Source: CAYZJK01 sp964479125
Lineage (GTDB): Bacteria > Patescibacteriota > Saccharimonadia > Saccharimonadales > Saccharimonadaceae
Length of the DNA stretch: 32,129 nucleotides
Direction: 5' to 3'
Assembly: GCA_964479125.1 (NCBI GenBank)
Contig: CAYZJK010000006.1
Span: forward strand, 1 to 32,129
A program made the translations under genes and the position numbers. Of the stretch, positions 1 through 7,759 are shown piece by piece (position 1 is the stretch's first letter; each line of letters starts with the position of its first letter). The notes beneath the pieces are model-generated. The model did not search any database and was not told the origin of the DNA. It worked only from the letters and a program-made list of their open reading frames with translations.

Positions 1-797
1 TTGAAGCTAATGGTGAAATGGAGCATGCTTACGATGATGTAATATATGAGCCTGGTACTGTAGTTGAGAAGCGATTTGTCGATGAGAATGGTATCGAGCA
101 TGTAGTTCTACTTAAGTTTGAGTGTGGCGGTCAGACTATTGTCGAACATCAACCATATATCGGAGCACCAGCTGAGTACTATGCTGCTCCTATAGAACAT
201 GGTGCACCTGAAGTAGTACATACAGTTGAGGAAGTGCCAGAGGTTCCATCGAGTAATCCTCCAGTGTATGAGACTCCAGATGAGCCCGATGTTCCAGTAG
301 AAACTGAACCGCCAGTAGCAACTGAACCGCCAGTAGAAACAGAACCACCGGTAGAAACAGAACCACCGGTAGAAACAGAACCACCGGTAGAAACAGAACC
401 ACCGGTAGAAACTGAACCGCCAGTAGAAACTGAACCGCCAGTAGAAACAGAACCACCGGTAGAAACAGAACCACCGGTAGTAGAAGGTAAGCCTAATGAT
501 CCAGACGTCTGGAAGGCTCCTGATGCCCCACTAGCTGAGAATAACGAGCCAGCAACTCCTCCGGCTAGCGAGGTAACGAACGAAGATGTCTTCGATTATG
601 GAGAGAACGATATACCTGTCGGCAATGTAGGTACTGAAACACAAAATAGGGTTGACTTTGTCGATAGTGGTGCAACCCAGGAAGAGGTAGCGAAGCTGGA
701 CTATGATACTGATCACGATGCAGCAGTAGATCAAGCGGTAATTGGTAGTAAACCTCCTGTAGAGGATGGTCGTGGGCAAGAGACACCGCTGTATTAG
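1..797 (+). CDS. Proline/glutamate-rich repeat protein, probably surface-associated, 5'-truncated by window edge
   Basis: The frame is open to the window edge (first full codon at position 3). An ATG at 18 exists, but there is no clear RBS and no signal peptide, so the true start probably lies upstream. About 90 residues of unrecognised sequence are followed by ten tandem six-residue units (VETEPP, one VATEPP; bases 297-476), then an acidic C-terminal region of about 105 residues ending GQETPLY. There is no C-terminal membrane segment or LPxTG motif. Such Pro/Glu repeats usually form extended stalks or spacers in surface proteins. The gene ends 41 bases before an LPxTG protein on the same strand, so co-transcription and a surface role are plausible. 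The function is unknown. Confidence 0.75.
   Translation, partial: EANGEMEHAYDDVIYEPGTVVEKRFVDENGIEHVVLLKFECGGQTIVEHQPYIGAPAEYYAAPIEHGAPEVVHTVEEVPEVPSSNPPVYETPDEPDVPVETEPPVATEPPVETEPPVETEPPVETEPPVETEPPVETEPPVETEPPVETEPPVETEPPVVEGKPNDPDVWKAPDAPLAENNEPATPPASEVTNEDVFDYGENDIPVGNVGTETQNRVDFVDSGATQEEVAKLDYDTDHDAAVDQAVIGSKPPVEDGRGQETPLY
297..476 (+). repeat. In-frame 18-bp tandem repeat, ten units
   Basis: There are ten consecutive 18-base units encoding V(E/A)TEPP. Two synonymous DNA versions occur: type A (ACT GAA CCG CCA) in units 1, 2, 7 and 8, and type B (ACA GAA CCA CCG) in units 3-6, 9 and 10. Unit 2 carries an Ala codon. The block pattern AABBBBAABB indicates expansion by duplicating multi-unit blocks. 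Because the unit is a multiple of three, copy-number change alters protein length without breaking the frame. Confidence 0.95.
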
Positions 798-838
798 GCG
801 GTAGGCAAACAAAACAAAACAAAATAGAAAGGTAAAAA

Positions 839-2281
839 ATGAAAAACGTTACAAGTCGCCAGTGGCTAACAGATACTACGAAGCAGGTGCTTAGCACGGC
901 TGCAATCGTAGCGCTTGGTCTAGCCACTGCTGTTGTCGGTAGTGTAAATGTGTTCGCCTGGGGACCAGAGCGACCAACCTACACGACAGACAATCCAGCT
1001 CATCATGTTACGTTCAACTCGATGACAAATAACCCTGCATACGGAGATGAGCGTAATTTCGTAAGAATTAAGCCAGCTGACGCAGGTGATAATGCCTACG
1101 CCGATGAAGTGCAGGTTGAGCCTGGTAAAGAGTATGAAGTTCTAGTCTATTTCCACAACAATGCTTCAAGAACTTTCAATACAGCTGAACACGAGTTTAA
1201 GGGTGTAGCTAAGGATACAAATCTTCGTGTATCCATGCCGACAAGGTTAACAGCTAATGAGCGTGCTGGTCTTACTGGCTATATCTCAGCTTCAAATGCA
1301 ACGCCTCAGCAGGTTTATGATGATGCGTTCATGAAGTCTTCTCAGGATGTAGCCCTTCGATATGTGCCAGGATCTGCAAAGATTCATTCGCACGGTGCGG
1401 TTAATGGACAAGCTCTACCTGATTCATTCCTAACTGAAGGTGCACCACTAGGCTATAACGAGCTAAACGGTGAGCTTCCAGGTTGTCATGAGTACGCTGG
1501 TTACATAACGTATAAGTTCACTGCAGATGCTCCTAACTACACGCTAAAGAAACAGGTACGTAAGAGTGGTGAGTCTGAGTGGAAGGATCGAATTGTTGCA
1601 AATCTTGGTGACAAAATCGAATACTATATTACTTACCAAAACACCGGAACAACCCCTCAAGATGATGTAGTGCTGCGAGATGCAATGCATAAGGCAATTG
1701 AGTACGTGCCTGGTAGTACTGTCATGATTAACTCTCATGCACCAAGCGGTGCTCCTCAGCCTGACGGCTTAACTAGCCAAGGATTGAATATTGGTTCTTA
1801 CGATCCTCGAGGCAATGCTGGTGTGAGATATGAGGCGGTAATCTCAGGTGAATTAGAGAAATGTGGCGTTAACGAATTAATAAACTACGCTACTGCTATT
1901 ACAGCTAACGGAAACAAGCAGGTTCAAGCTGTTGTTGAGGTGAATGCTGAGTGTGTAGAAGACGAATGTAAGCCAGGTGTTCCAGTAGGCGACGAGCGCT
2001 GTGATGAAACTTGTGTTCCTGGTGAGGGACAGGTTGTAGATAGTGACGGTAATTGTGTTGCTGCTCCAACTTCTCTACCTACCACGGGTCCAACAGAGGT
2101 TATTCTAAGCTTGATTGGTCTAGCTGCTCTAGTTGTAGGTGCTCTATATTGGCACAAGAGCCGTAAGGATCTACAGAAGCTGCTAGCAACTGGTAGTGTT
2201 GATGAGATCGATGAATCTACTGATGCACCTAAGCTGCTAAAGGCTCGTAAAGAGGCTGATAGCGAAGGCGAAGATAGGTAG
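839..2281 (+). CDS. LPxTG-anchored surface protein with DUF11-like domain
   Basis: A 480-residue exported protein. Residues 17-40 form a signal peptide ending VFA, with likely cleavage before W41 (mature WGPERP). Residues 41-225 form a domain with a GDERNFV block, seen in my recollection in other Patescibacteria surface proteins. Residues 228-370 resemble DUF11 (conserved YTITYxN-type strand, VPGS motif). A linker holds five cysteines (C372, C377, C388, C392, C406). Then come the sortase motif LPTTG (413-417), a membrane helix (about 420-438) and a 42-residue mixed-charge tail. The tail is much longer than the short basic tail usual after LPxTG. The start is supported by AGAAAGG at 826-832, six bases before ATG. 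Likely role is cell-surface display or adhesion; the ligand is unknown. No sortase gene is in the window. Confidence 0.85.
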   Translation: MKNVTSRQWLTDTTKQVLSTAAIVALGLATAVVGSVNVFAWGPERPTYTTDNPAHHVTFNSMTNNPAYGDERNFVRIKPADAGDNAYADEVQVEPGKEYEVLVYFHNNASRTFNTAEHEFKGVAKDTNLRVSMPTRLTANERAGLTGYISASNATPQQVYDDAFMKSSQDVALRYVPGSAKIHSHGAVNGQALPDSFLTEGAPLGYNELNGELPGCHEYAGYITYKFTADAPNYTLKKQVRKSGESEWKDRIVANLGDKIEYYITYQNTGTTPQDDVVLRDAMHKAIEYVPGSTVMINSHAPSGAPQPDGLTSQGLNIGSYDPRGNAGVRYEAVISGELEKCGVNELINYATAITANGNKQVQAVVEVNAECVEDECKPGVPVGDERCDETCVPGEGQVVDSDGNCVAAPTSLPTTGPTEVILSLIGLAALVVGALYWHKSRKDLQKLLATGSVDEIDESTDAPKLLKARKEADSEGEDR

Positions 2282-2302
2282 TCTATAGATCCTCAAAAAC
2301 AT

Positions 2303-2338
2303 AATCAAAATACACCCTAGTACGGGTGTATTTTGATT
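2303..2338 (+). terminator. Perfect 15-bp hairpin after surface-protein gene
   Basis: The left arm 2303-2317 pairs perfectly with 2324-2338 around loop TAGTAC. The base of the stem is A/T-rich, so TTTT lies inside the right arm rather than after it. It lies 22 bases after the stop codon at 2281 and before the rplU promoter, where a terminator is expected. Confidence 0.75.
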
Positions 2339-2351
2339 TGGAGTTACTAAC

Positions 2352-2380
2352 TTGATAATAGTCTTACTATCTGTTAGAAT
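2352..2380 (+). promoter_or_regulatory. Promoter of rplU
   Basis: The -35 TTGATA (2352-2357) and -10 TAGAAT (2375-2380) have 17-base spacing. It lies just after the hairpin at 2303-2338 and gives a leader of about 30 bases carrying AAGGA (2408-2412). Confidence 0.75.
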
Positions 2381-2416
2381 AAATCACTGATAGATTAATA
2401 AATTTATAAGGATATC

Positions 2417-2728
2417 ATGTCAAAGAAAGCAGTCATCAGCGTGAACGGTAAACAACATATCGTTCAAGAAAATGAGACCCTCCTGGTGGACCTCCTCCCG
2501 GACGGCACAAAAGAGCTCGACTATGATGCGTTGCTCGTAATCGACGGTGATTCTACGAAGGTTGGTACACCACTCGTAAAGGGTGTAAAGGTACACGCAA
2601 CAGTAGAAGAAGCACTCGTAAAGGGTGATAAGATTCGTGTAATTCGCTACAAGTCTAAGAAGCGAGTACATAAAGTTAATGGTCACCGCCAGAAATACAG
2701 TCGCGTAAAGATTACGTCGATCAAGTAG
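2417..2728 (+). CDS. rplU: 50S ribosomal protein L21
   Basis: The 103 residues match the usual L21 length. The N-terminal AVISVNGKQHIVQ and C-terminal KSKKRVHKVNGHRQKYSRVKIT blocks are typical of the family. L21 binds 23S rRNA in the large subunit. The start is fixed by AAGGA at 2408-2412. The gene stands alone between its own promoter and a terminator. The usual downstream partner rpmA (L27) is not next to it; parA follows instead. Confidence 0.95.
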   Translation: MSKKAVISVNGKQHIVQENETLLVDLLPDGTKELDYDALLVIDGDSTKVGTPLVKGVKVHATVEEALVKGDKIRVIRYKSKKRVHKVNGHRQKYSRVKITSIK

Positions 2729-2735
2729 TTATACG

Positions 2736-2761
2736 AAAGAGCCACGAAAGTGGCTCTTTTT
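2736..2761 (+). terminator. Intrinsic terminator of rplU
   Basis: AAAGAGCCAC (2736-2745), GAAA tetraloop, GTGGCTCTTT (2750-2759), then TT. This is a perfect 10-bp stem 8 bases after the rplU stop. Confidence 0.9.
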
Positions 2762-2793
2762 GATTGTCTTTGTACCTGTAGATAAGAAGCTCA

Positions 2794-2802
2794 TGCTATA
2801 AT
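2794..2802 (+). promoter_or_regulatory. Extended -10 promoter of parAB
   Basis: TGCTATAAT, an extended -10 with a perfect hexamer at 2797-2802. No good -35 is visible at 16-18 bases upstream. The parA ATG is 18 bases beyond the hexamer, giving a leader of about 12 bases. Confidence 0.7.
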
Positions 2803-2820
2803 GAGCTAAAGGGAAAATTT

Positions 2821-3582
2821 ATGACTACTATTATTTCGGTTACCAATCAAAAAGGGGGTGTTGGTAAGACAACCACTGCAATTAATCTGGCTTTTTATAT
2901 TGCAAAGGCTGGCAAGAGAGTGTTGCTGGTTGATTTCGACCCACAAGGAAATGCTTCTAGCGGACTAGGAGTAGAGAAGTCTGAACTCCAGGTTACGATG
3001 ACTGATGTTATTCTAGAAACCAAAAAATTAAAAGAAGTTATTATTGAGACTGAATTTAAAAATCTCTACTTAGCGCCTAGTACGCCACATCTTGCTAATA
3101 CAGAAGTTGAACTGGCTCAGGCTAATAGAAGGTTTACGCGTTTAAAGAATGCACTGAATAATACATCAGGGTTTGACTTTGTAATTATTGACTGTCCGCC
3201 AAGCCTGAGTTTACTAACAGTCAATGGCCTTATAGCTTCGCGCTACGTGATACTTCCGGTGCAGGCGGAGTTCTATGCACTCGAAGGGCTGGGGCAGCTA
3301 CTTGAGACAATGAAGCTAATCAGGAAGAATATGAACCCAACGTTAGACTTACTGGGCGTACTTCCAACGATGGTAGATAGCCGAACTAGTTTAAGTGCAC
3401 AGGTTCATGAAGAAATTAAAAAACATTTTCCTGGCAAGGTTTTCTCAAACACAATTCCACGTAATATCCGCTTAGCGGAAGCGCCAAGTTTCGGCCTACC
3501 GATTGGCGTATATGACAAGTGGAGTAAGGGAGCTAGGGCATATAAAGAAGTTGCGAAGGAGGTGATGGGGCGTGTCGAATAA
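2821..3582 (+). CDS. parA: Chromosome-partitioning ATPase ParA (Soj-type)
   Basis: A 253-residue ParA/MinD-superfamily ATPase that works with ParB to segregate replicated origins. The deviant Walker A KGGVGKTT sits at residues 11-18, the A' motif DFDPQGN at 38-44 and Walker B (VIIDCPPS, D124) at 121-128. The protein lacks an N-terminal HTH extension, as in chromosomal Soj-type proteins. It overlaps parB by 11 bases, indicating translational coupling. Just upstream is GGG 5-7 bases before ATG, a weak SD on a very short leader. Confidence 0.95.
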   Translation: MTTIISVTNQKGGVGKTTTAINLAFYIAKAGKRVLLVDFDPQGNASSGLGVEKSELQVTMTDVILETKKLKEVIIETEFKNLYLAPSTPHLANTEVELAQANRRFTRLKNALNNTSGFDFVIIDCPPSLSLLTVNGLIASRYVILPVQAEFYALEGLGQLLETMKLIRKNMNPTLDLLGVLPTMVDSRTSLSAQVHEEIKKHFPGKVFSNTIPRNIRLAEAPSFGLPIGVYDKWSKGARAYKEVAKEVMGRVE

Positions 3583-4462
3583 AAAGCGTGGTTTAGGTCG
3601 TGGGTTTAGTTCATTAATACCTGACGAGCTGTTTGACGAGTCGTTTGACCCTACTTTAGAGCAGGATGAACGAGTGAGCGATCTTCGCCAGATTAAGATT
3701 GATGATATTAAATCTGACCCTAGTCAACCTCGTAAAAACTTCGATGAATCAGCTCTTGAACAATTAAGTAGTTCAATAAAAGAGCATGGTATTTTACAGC
3801 CAATTGTCCTGGTAGCTGCGGTTGATGGTGGCTACATGATTGTAGCTGGCGAGAGGCGATGGAGGGCAGCTCGGATGGCAGGCCTTGAAAGGGTTCCGGC
3901 TATCATCCGAACGCTCAGCAGTCAGCATAAATTAGAACTTTCATTAATTGAAAACCTACAGCGTAAGGATCTTAACCCAATTGAAACTGCGACGGCCTAC
4001 CTAAAGCTAAGGGACCAATTTAATATGTCTCTAGACATGATCGCTAAGCGTATGGGTGTAAACGCAGTCAGTACAATTAGCAATAAGTTGCGACTACTTA
4101 AGCTCCCAAAGCCTGTATTGGAGTTAATTGCTAATGGTGGTTTAAGTGAAGGGCAGGCGAGGCCTTTAATTGGATTTGATGAAGAGTTCGTTCTAGATAC
4201 TGTGGAGCGAATAATCAACGAAGGTTGGAGCGTTCGAAAGGTTGAGCAGTTTATTGTTAATCATAAGGCCGACAAAGCCAAGTCAACCGCCGAAGAAAAG
4301 GTTGCAAAGACAGAAGAGTATGCCGAGCAGGTTAATAGGTTATCTGATCGACTAAATACTAAGGTTAAGATTTCCACTAACTCGAAGGGTGCTGGTCGGA
4401 TTACTATCGCATTTAAAAATGCTGAAGACTTAGAGCGTATTAATCAGCTTCTAGCTAAGTAG
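3572..4462 (+). CDS. parB: Chromosome-partitioning protein ParB
   Basis: 296 residues. It binds centromere-like parS sites, clamps and slides on DNA using CTP, and stimulates ParA. Visible features: a basic N-terminus (KKRGLGRGFSSLIP, the ParA-contact region), the CTP-binding box GERRWR at 93-98, the ENLQRKDLNP motif at 127-136, a helix-turn-helix around 150-175 and a C-terminal dimerisation region. The start is GTG at 3572, chosen because AAGGAGG (3556-3562) lies nine bases upstream and residue 2 onward matches the family start. It lies inside the end of parA. I found no obvious consensus parS palindrome in the window by eye. Confidence 0.95.
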   Translation: MSNKKRGLGRGFSSLIPDELFDESFDPTLEQDERVSDLRQIKIDDIKSDPSQPRKNFDESALEQLSSSIKEHGILQPIVLVAAVDGGYMIVAGERRWRAARMAGLERVPAIIRTLSSQHKLELSLIENLQRKDLNPIETATAYLKLRDQFNMSLDMIAKRMGVNAVSTISNKLRLLKLPKPVLELIANGGLSEGQARPLIGFDEEFVLDTVERIINEGWSVRKVEQFIVNHKADKAKSTAEEKVAKTEEYAEQVNRLSDRLNTKVKISTNSKGAGRITIAFKNAEDLERINQLLAK

Positions 4463-4481
4463 CTTGTCGATACTTAGCTAG
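4451..4481. terminator. Bidirectional hairpin between convergent parB and lepB
   Basis: CTAGCTAAGTA (4451-4461) and its exact reverse complement (4471-4481) flank a 9-base loop. The left arm overlaps the parB stop, and the structure ends 7 bases before the lepB stop on the other strand. Perfect symmetry without a long U-tract suits shared use, but efficiency is uncertain. Confidence 0.6.
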
Positions 4482-4488
4482 TGCTTGT

Positions 4489-5097
4489 TTAGTAAACAGT
4501 GAATTTATCAATAGGCCAGAAGCGAATAGAAACTGGTCCTATTACTTCATATAGAGGCACTGTTCCCATGCCATTTCTGGAATCAAAAGAGTAGTTATCT
4601 TGTCGATGATCGCCAACTATAAAGATATGGCTATTAGGTACAATAGTATCTATTTCACCTGAAGCGGGGCTGCCGATCGTATCAATATCTGGGTCCGGGT
4701 TGAATCCCTCTGGGTTTTCGTCATTATAAACGGTGATTGAGCCATCCTTAACTACGACGCGCTCACCTGGCAGTCCGATAACTCGTTTTACGATGTATTC
4801 CTCTGGAGAGCCACTGCTGACAGGGTGGGGATTAGAAAAGACTACAATTTCGTTTCGTTCGGGTACATACTCCTCATTCTCAAGCTGAGACATGGTCACA
4901 GGGATACGATTTACGATTAATCGGTCGCCGGTGTACATAGTAGTCTCCATGCTTGGTCCTTGTACGGAAAAGCTTCTAAAGATGAAGCTGTTGATTAAAA
5001 GTGTACCTATTACAACAAAGAAGGCGAATAAAGTTATGCTAAGTGCGTCCGCTAAAAGTGAGCTATTTCGAGGTTTGTCCTTCTTTGGTGTGTCCAT
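4489..5097 (-). CDS. lepB: Signal peptidase I
   Basis: 202 residues, a membrane Ser/Lys protease that removes signal peptides from Sec-exported proteins. There is one N-terminal membrane helix (about 20-37), the catalytic Ser49 in GPSM, Lys104 in YIVKRVIGLPGE, and the box E motif GDHRQDNYSFDSR. The size fits the compact Gram-positive-type enzyme with one anchor. The start codon lies 8 bases after a perfect TATAAT on the minus strand with no SD, so the mRNA is probably leaderless. It is transcribed divergently from the LCP gene and convergently with parB. Its substrates would include the signal-peptide proteins at 839 and 29654. Confidence 0.95.
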   Translation of the reverse strand: MDTPKKDKPRNSSLLADALSITLFAFFVVIGTLLINSFIFRSFSVQGPSMETTMYTGDRLIVNRIPVTMSQLENEEYVPERNEIVVFSNPHPVSSGSPEEYIVKRVIGLPGERVVVKDGSITVYNDENPEGFNPDPDIDTIGSPASGEIDTIVPNSHIFIVGDHRQDNYSFDSRNGMGTVPLYEVIGPVSIRFWPIDKFTVY

Positions 5098-5105
5098 GTC
5101 TGCTT

Positions 5106-5111
5106 ATTATA
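5106..5111 (-). promoter_or_regulatory. -10 element of lepB, leaderless
   Basis: TATAAT on the minus strand, with 8 bases between it and the lepB ATG. No convincing -35 at 17 bases. The start falls about where transcription should begin. Confidence 0.65.
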
Positions 5112-5157
5112 CAGTCAAAGTGTTAAAAATACATTGATAAACATAAGAATATTGGTA

Positions 5158-5186
5158 TTCTAATGCAAGCATTTTTTCGGTATGAT
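5158..5186 (+). promoter_or_regulatory. Promoter of LCP-family gene
   Basis: The -10 TATGAT (5181-5186) has a weak -35 TTCTAA (5158-5163) at 17-base spacing. The ATG is 11 bases beyond the -10, with no SD between. Confidence 0.55.
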
Positions 5187-5197
5187 AAGTAGAGTTT

Positions 5198-6889
5198 ATG
5201 AATAACAAAAACAGGCATAATATAGATGGCTTTGTATCAAGGCGTGCTCCAATTAGTCATGGTAGCCGACTTGGTGTCTCTGACGCTAGTCAGCAAGGTT
5301 TTTCTAGGCCACGGCAGTCGATGGATGTCTCGGGAGTTACGAGTCGCAGGCGGGTAGGTTTACCGCCTGCTCAACCTTTAAGGCAGTCTCCTAGGACAGC
5401 TCCGACCCCTGCTGAAGTAAATAGCTCTGGAGCTGTAGCAATGACACCAGGATTAACACGTGCAGATATCGACAACTCTCTACGGGATATCGATACTGAT
5501 CAGGATTCAACTAACGGAAAAAAGAAGCGGGGCGGTAAAAAACGTAACTACTTCAAGATTGCCAAGCGTATTCTTCAATTTCTATTGATTATTGGTATTG
5601 TGGTTGGACTTTACGTCGGCGTCACTGCAATGATGGCAGGCGGTAGGATGTTTAACGGTGGCTTTATGGGGTTGGTGCAGAAGGCGCCACTTAAGACTGA
5701 CGCTAACGGTCGTTCAAATATTCTTATATTCGGAACTAGTGAGGATAACGAAGGGGGTGACCATCCAGGAGCTGAGCTATCAGACTCGATTATGCTGGTG
5801 TCGGTTGACCAGGAAAAGAAGAACGCTGCAATGGTAAGTATTCCTCGAGACTTCTGGGTTGAACTAGATAATCCGTGCGACGTTGGGTACGAGGCAAAAA
5901 TTAACACTGTGTATATGTGTGGTAAAGGTACTACAGGTGAGGATGCCGCTGGAGCAGCCGCGCTTCAGAAAAAAGTTGGCGAAGTGCTTGGATTCGATAT
6001 CCAGTACTATGCCCACGTAAACTACAGTGTTCTATCTGAGACTGTCGATGCTTTGAATGGTATTGAGGTGACTATTGAAAGTGATGATCCTCGGGGTATT
6101 TATGATCCTAACTTCGACTGGATGTGTAATCATCAGTGTAACTTGGTGAAGTATGAGAATGGCGAAGTAGCGCAGCTGGACGGTGAAAGAGCACTGGCTT
6201 TAGCTAGGGCAAGAAACGCTCAGGGTGGATACGGATTGTCGGGTGGTAACTTTGACCGTGAGCGTAATCAGCAGAAAATTATTAAAGCTATTCAGCAAAA
6301 AGCAGTTAGCGCAGGAACTTTAGCTGATGTAGGTAAGGTGACAGGTCTAATTGAGGCTTTAGGTGACAATTTACGCTCTAACTTTGAAACTAAAGAGGTT
6401 AGAACCTTAATTGATTTAGCACGAGAAATTAGTGGAGATAAGCTAGTGTCTGTTCCGCTTGATGAAGAAGGTTCGGCAGTTGTGACTGTAGGCAACTACT
6501 ATGGGCAGAGTGTAGTGATGCCAGTAGATGGAATCTATGACTATACAGGAATTCAAAGTTATCTGCGAAGTAAGATTGTAGTTGGAGGCGCAGCTCAAGA
6601 AAGTAAGACGGTAAGCGTGTATAACGCGTCAGGTGTTCCAGGTTTAGCTCAAGAGTTTGCAGATGACTTAGAGGTGAGCGGTATGACCGTGATTAGTGTT
6701 GATAATGCACCGGAAAGCTATACGGGTGGCAACTACTTCTACGGCAACCTAGAAGGTGGTAGTGAAACTAAGCGAGCACTCGAGAGAATGGGCATCAAGC
6801 ATCGAGAACAGGGTGCGATGGCTGGAATAGTTGACGACGGCTCTGATATCAAGGTTATAATCGGCACAGAGAGCTCTAGTTCAAGGTAA
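5198..6889 (+). CDS. LytR-CpsA-Psr family glycopolymer ligase with LytR_C domain
   Basis: A 563-residue LCP protein. The family transfers undecaprenyl-linked glycopolymers onto peptidoglycan outside the membrane. A long disordered cytoplasmic region (1-120, ending in KKKRGGKKR) precedes one membrane helix (125-145). The LCP core spans about 172-370, with SDSIMLVSV near 195, SIPRDFWV (R217), ALARARN near 335 and the FDRERNQQ motif near 352, which supply the acidic and arginine residues for pyrophosphate and metal binding. A LytR_C domain follows at about 476-563 (VYNASGVPGLA). The cytoplasmic N-terminus is long for the family. It depends on the undecaprenyl carrier handled by the uppS and uppP products in this window. 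The attached polymer cannot be told from sequence. Confidence 0.9.
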   Translation: MNNKNRHNIDGFVSRRAPISHGSRLGVSDASQQGFSRPRQSMDVSGVTSRRRVGLPPAQPLRQSPRTAPTPAEVNSSGAVAMTPGLTRADIDNSLRDIDTDQDSTNGKKKRGGKKRNYFKIAKRILQFLLIIGIVVGLYVGVTAMMAGGRMFNGGFMGLVQKAPLKTDANGRSNILIFGTSEDNEGGDHPGAELSDSIMLVSVDQEKKNAAMVSIPRDFWVELDNPCDVGYEAKINTVYMCGKGTTGEDAAGAAALQKKVGEVLGFDIQYYAHVNYSVLSETVDALNGIEVTIESDDPRGIYDPNFDWMCNHQCNLVKYENGEVAQLDGERALALARARNAQGGYGLSGGNFDRERNQQKIIKAIQQKAVSAGTLADVGKVTGLIEALGDNLRSNFETKEVRTLIDLAREISGDKLVSVPLDEEGSAVVTVGNYYGQSVVMPVDGIYDYTGIQSYLRSKIVVGGAAQESKTVSVYNASGVPGLAQEFADDLEVSGMTVISVDNAPESYTGGNYFYGNLEGGSETKRALERMGIKHREQGAMAGIVDDGSDIKVIIGTESSSSR

Positions 6890-6906
6890 TCATACAGCCT
6901 TGTCTG

Positions 6907-6915
6907 TGCTATAAT
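6907..6915 (+). promoter_or_regulatory. Extended -10 upstream of membrane-protein gene
   Basis: TGCTATAAT with the hexamer at 6910-6915, 14 bases before ATG 6930. The AAGG at 6925-6928 is only one base from ATG, too close for a standard SD. Confidence 0.6.
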
Positions 6916-6929
6916 TATCCTAATAAGGT

Positions 6930-7727
6930 ATGGAATTTTTACAGACAGCTAGGAAGCGTAATTACTTCGGTGATATGCTACACATCTTGTTCAATATCGC
7001 ACTGGCTGCTTCAGTGTTTGGCTTGATGTATTTAGGTCAAAATATCCTTCTAGCTTTAATACTAGTTTTTGTAAGTAAGTGGCGAGTATTTGCGGTCCGT
7101 CCGAGGTACTGGCGTGTTAATATACTATCTAACTTAGTAGACTTTACAGTTGGATTTAGCATAGTAGTCTTGATGTACTCAGCCGGAGTGAATCAGGATG
7201 AGTTTAGCGTTTATTATCAGGCTGTCTTAAGTATTCTTTATGCTGTGTGGCTTATTGTTATTAAGCCTCGATCATCAAAGGTGATGGTTAACGTTCAGGC
7301 TGGTACTGCTTTATTCTTAGGTCTGTGGTCGCTTTCTGTCTTAGTCGATGTATTCCCTCAGTTGGTGTTTGTGGCTCTATGTGGACTTATAGCCTACGGA
7401 GTAGCTCGTCACATCCTAGTGAATAACTACAATGAATCAGATGTAGCGTTAATGAGCCTGGCTTATTCTCTACTTATTGCGCAGGTTGCATGGGTGATCT
7501 ATCACTGGAACGTGGCTTATGTAGTGCCATTTATTGAATATCTTCCTGTGGCACAGTTTGCAATCGTAGCGTCCCTTATATCATTTGCCCTATTGCGCGT
7601 TTATGATAACCTCTCTAAGGATGAGCCTGGCTCTATTTTAGAGGTTATGCCAGCAGTAACATTTTCTATCGTAGCTTCGTTGGTGTTAGTTTACCTATTT
7701 GGATCGAGTGGTCCAGGCATAGTGTAG
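6930..7727 (+). CDS. Polytopic membrane protein of unknown function
   Basis: 265 residues with about eight hydrophobic helices spread over nearly the whole length (roughly 17-33, 38-55, 65-85, 95-112, 125-160 as two, 170-190, 200-222, 237-260). Basic residues between helices 2 and 3 (SKWRVFAVRPRYWR) suggest a cytoplasmic loop. I recognise no catalytic or transport motif and do not assign a family. It is preceded by its own extended -10 and followed by htrA 32 bases later on the same strand. A role in the envelope is suggested only by context. Confidence 0.75.
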   Translation: MEFLQTARKRNYFGDMLHILFNIALAASVFGLMYLGQNILLALILVFVSKWRVFAVRPRYWRVNILSNLVDFTVGFSIVVLMYSAGVNQDEFSVYYQAVLSILYAVWLIVIKPRSSKVMVNVQAGTALFLGLWSLSVLVDVFPQLVFVALCGLIAYGVARHILVNNYNESDVALMSLAYSLLIAQVAWVIYHWNVAYVVPFIEYLPVAQFAIVASLISFALLRVYDNLSKDEPGSILEVMPAVTFSIVASLVLVYLFGSSGPGIV

Positions 7728-7759
7728 ACATCTAGACAGTTAAGTTTAAAGGAGGGCAT

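Noticed and set aside
190..474. 94-residue minus-strand reading frame with LPVVLFL-type repeats
   Set aside because: It is the antisense of the 18-bp coding repeat of the plus-strand gene. Its repeated hydrophobic pattern is produced by that repeat, with no promoter or RBS.
297..476. Regular short repeats suggesting a CRISPR array
   Set aside because: The 18-base units are directly adjacent with no spacers, stay in frame within a coding region, and no cas genes are present.
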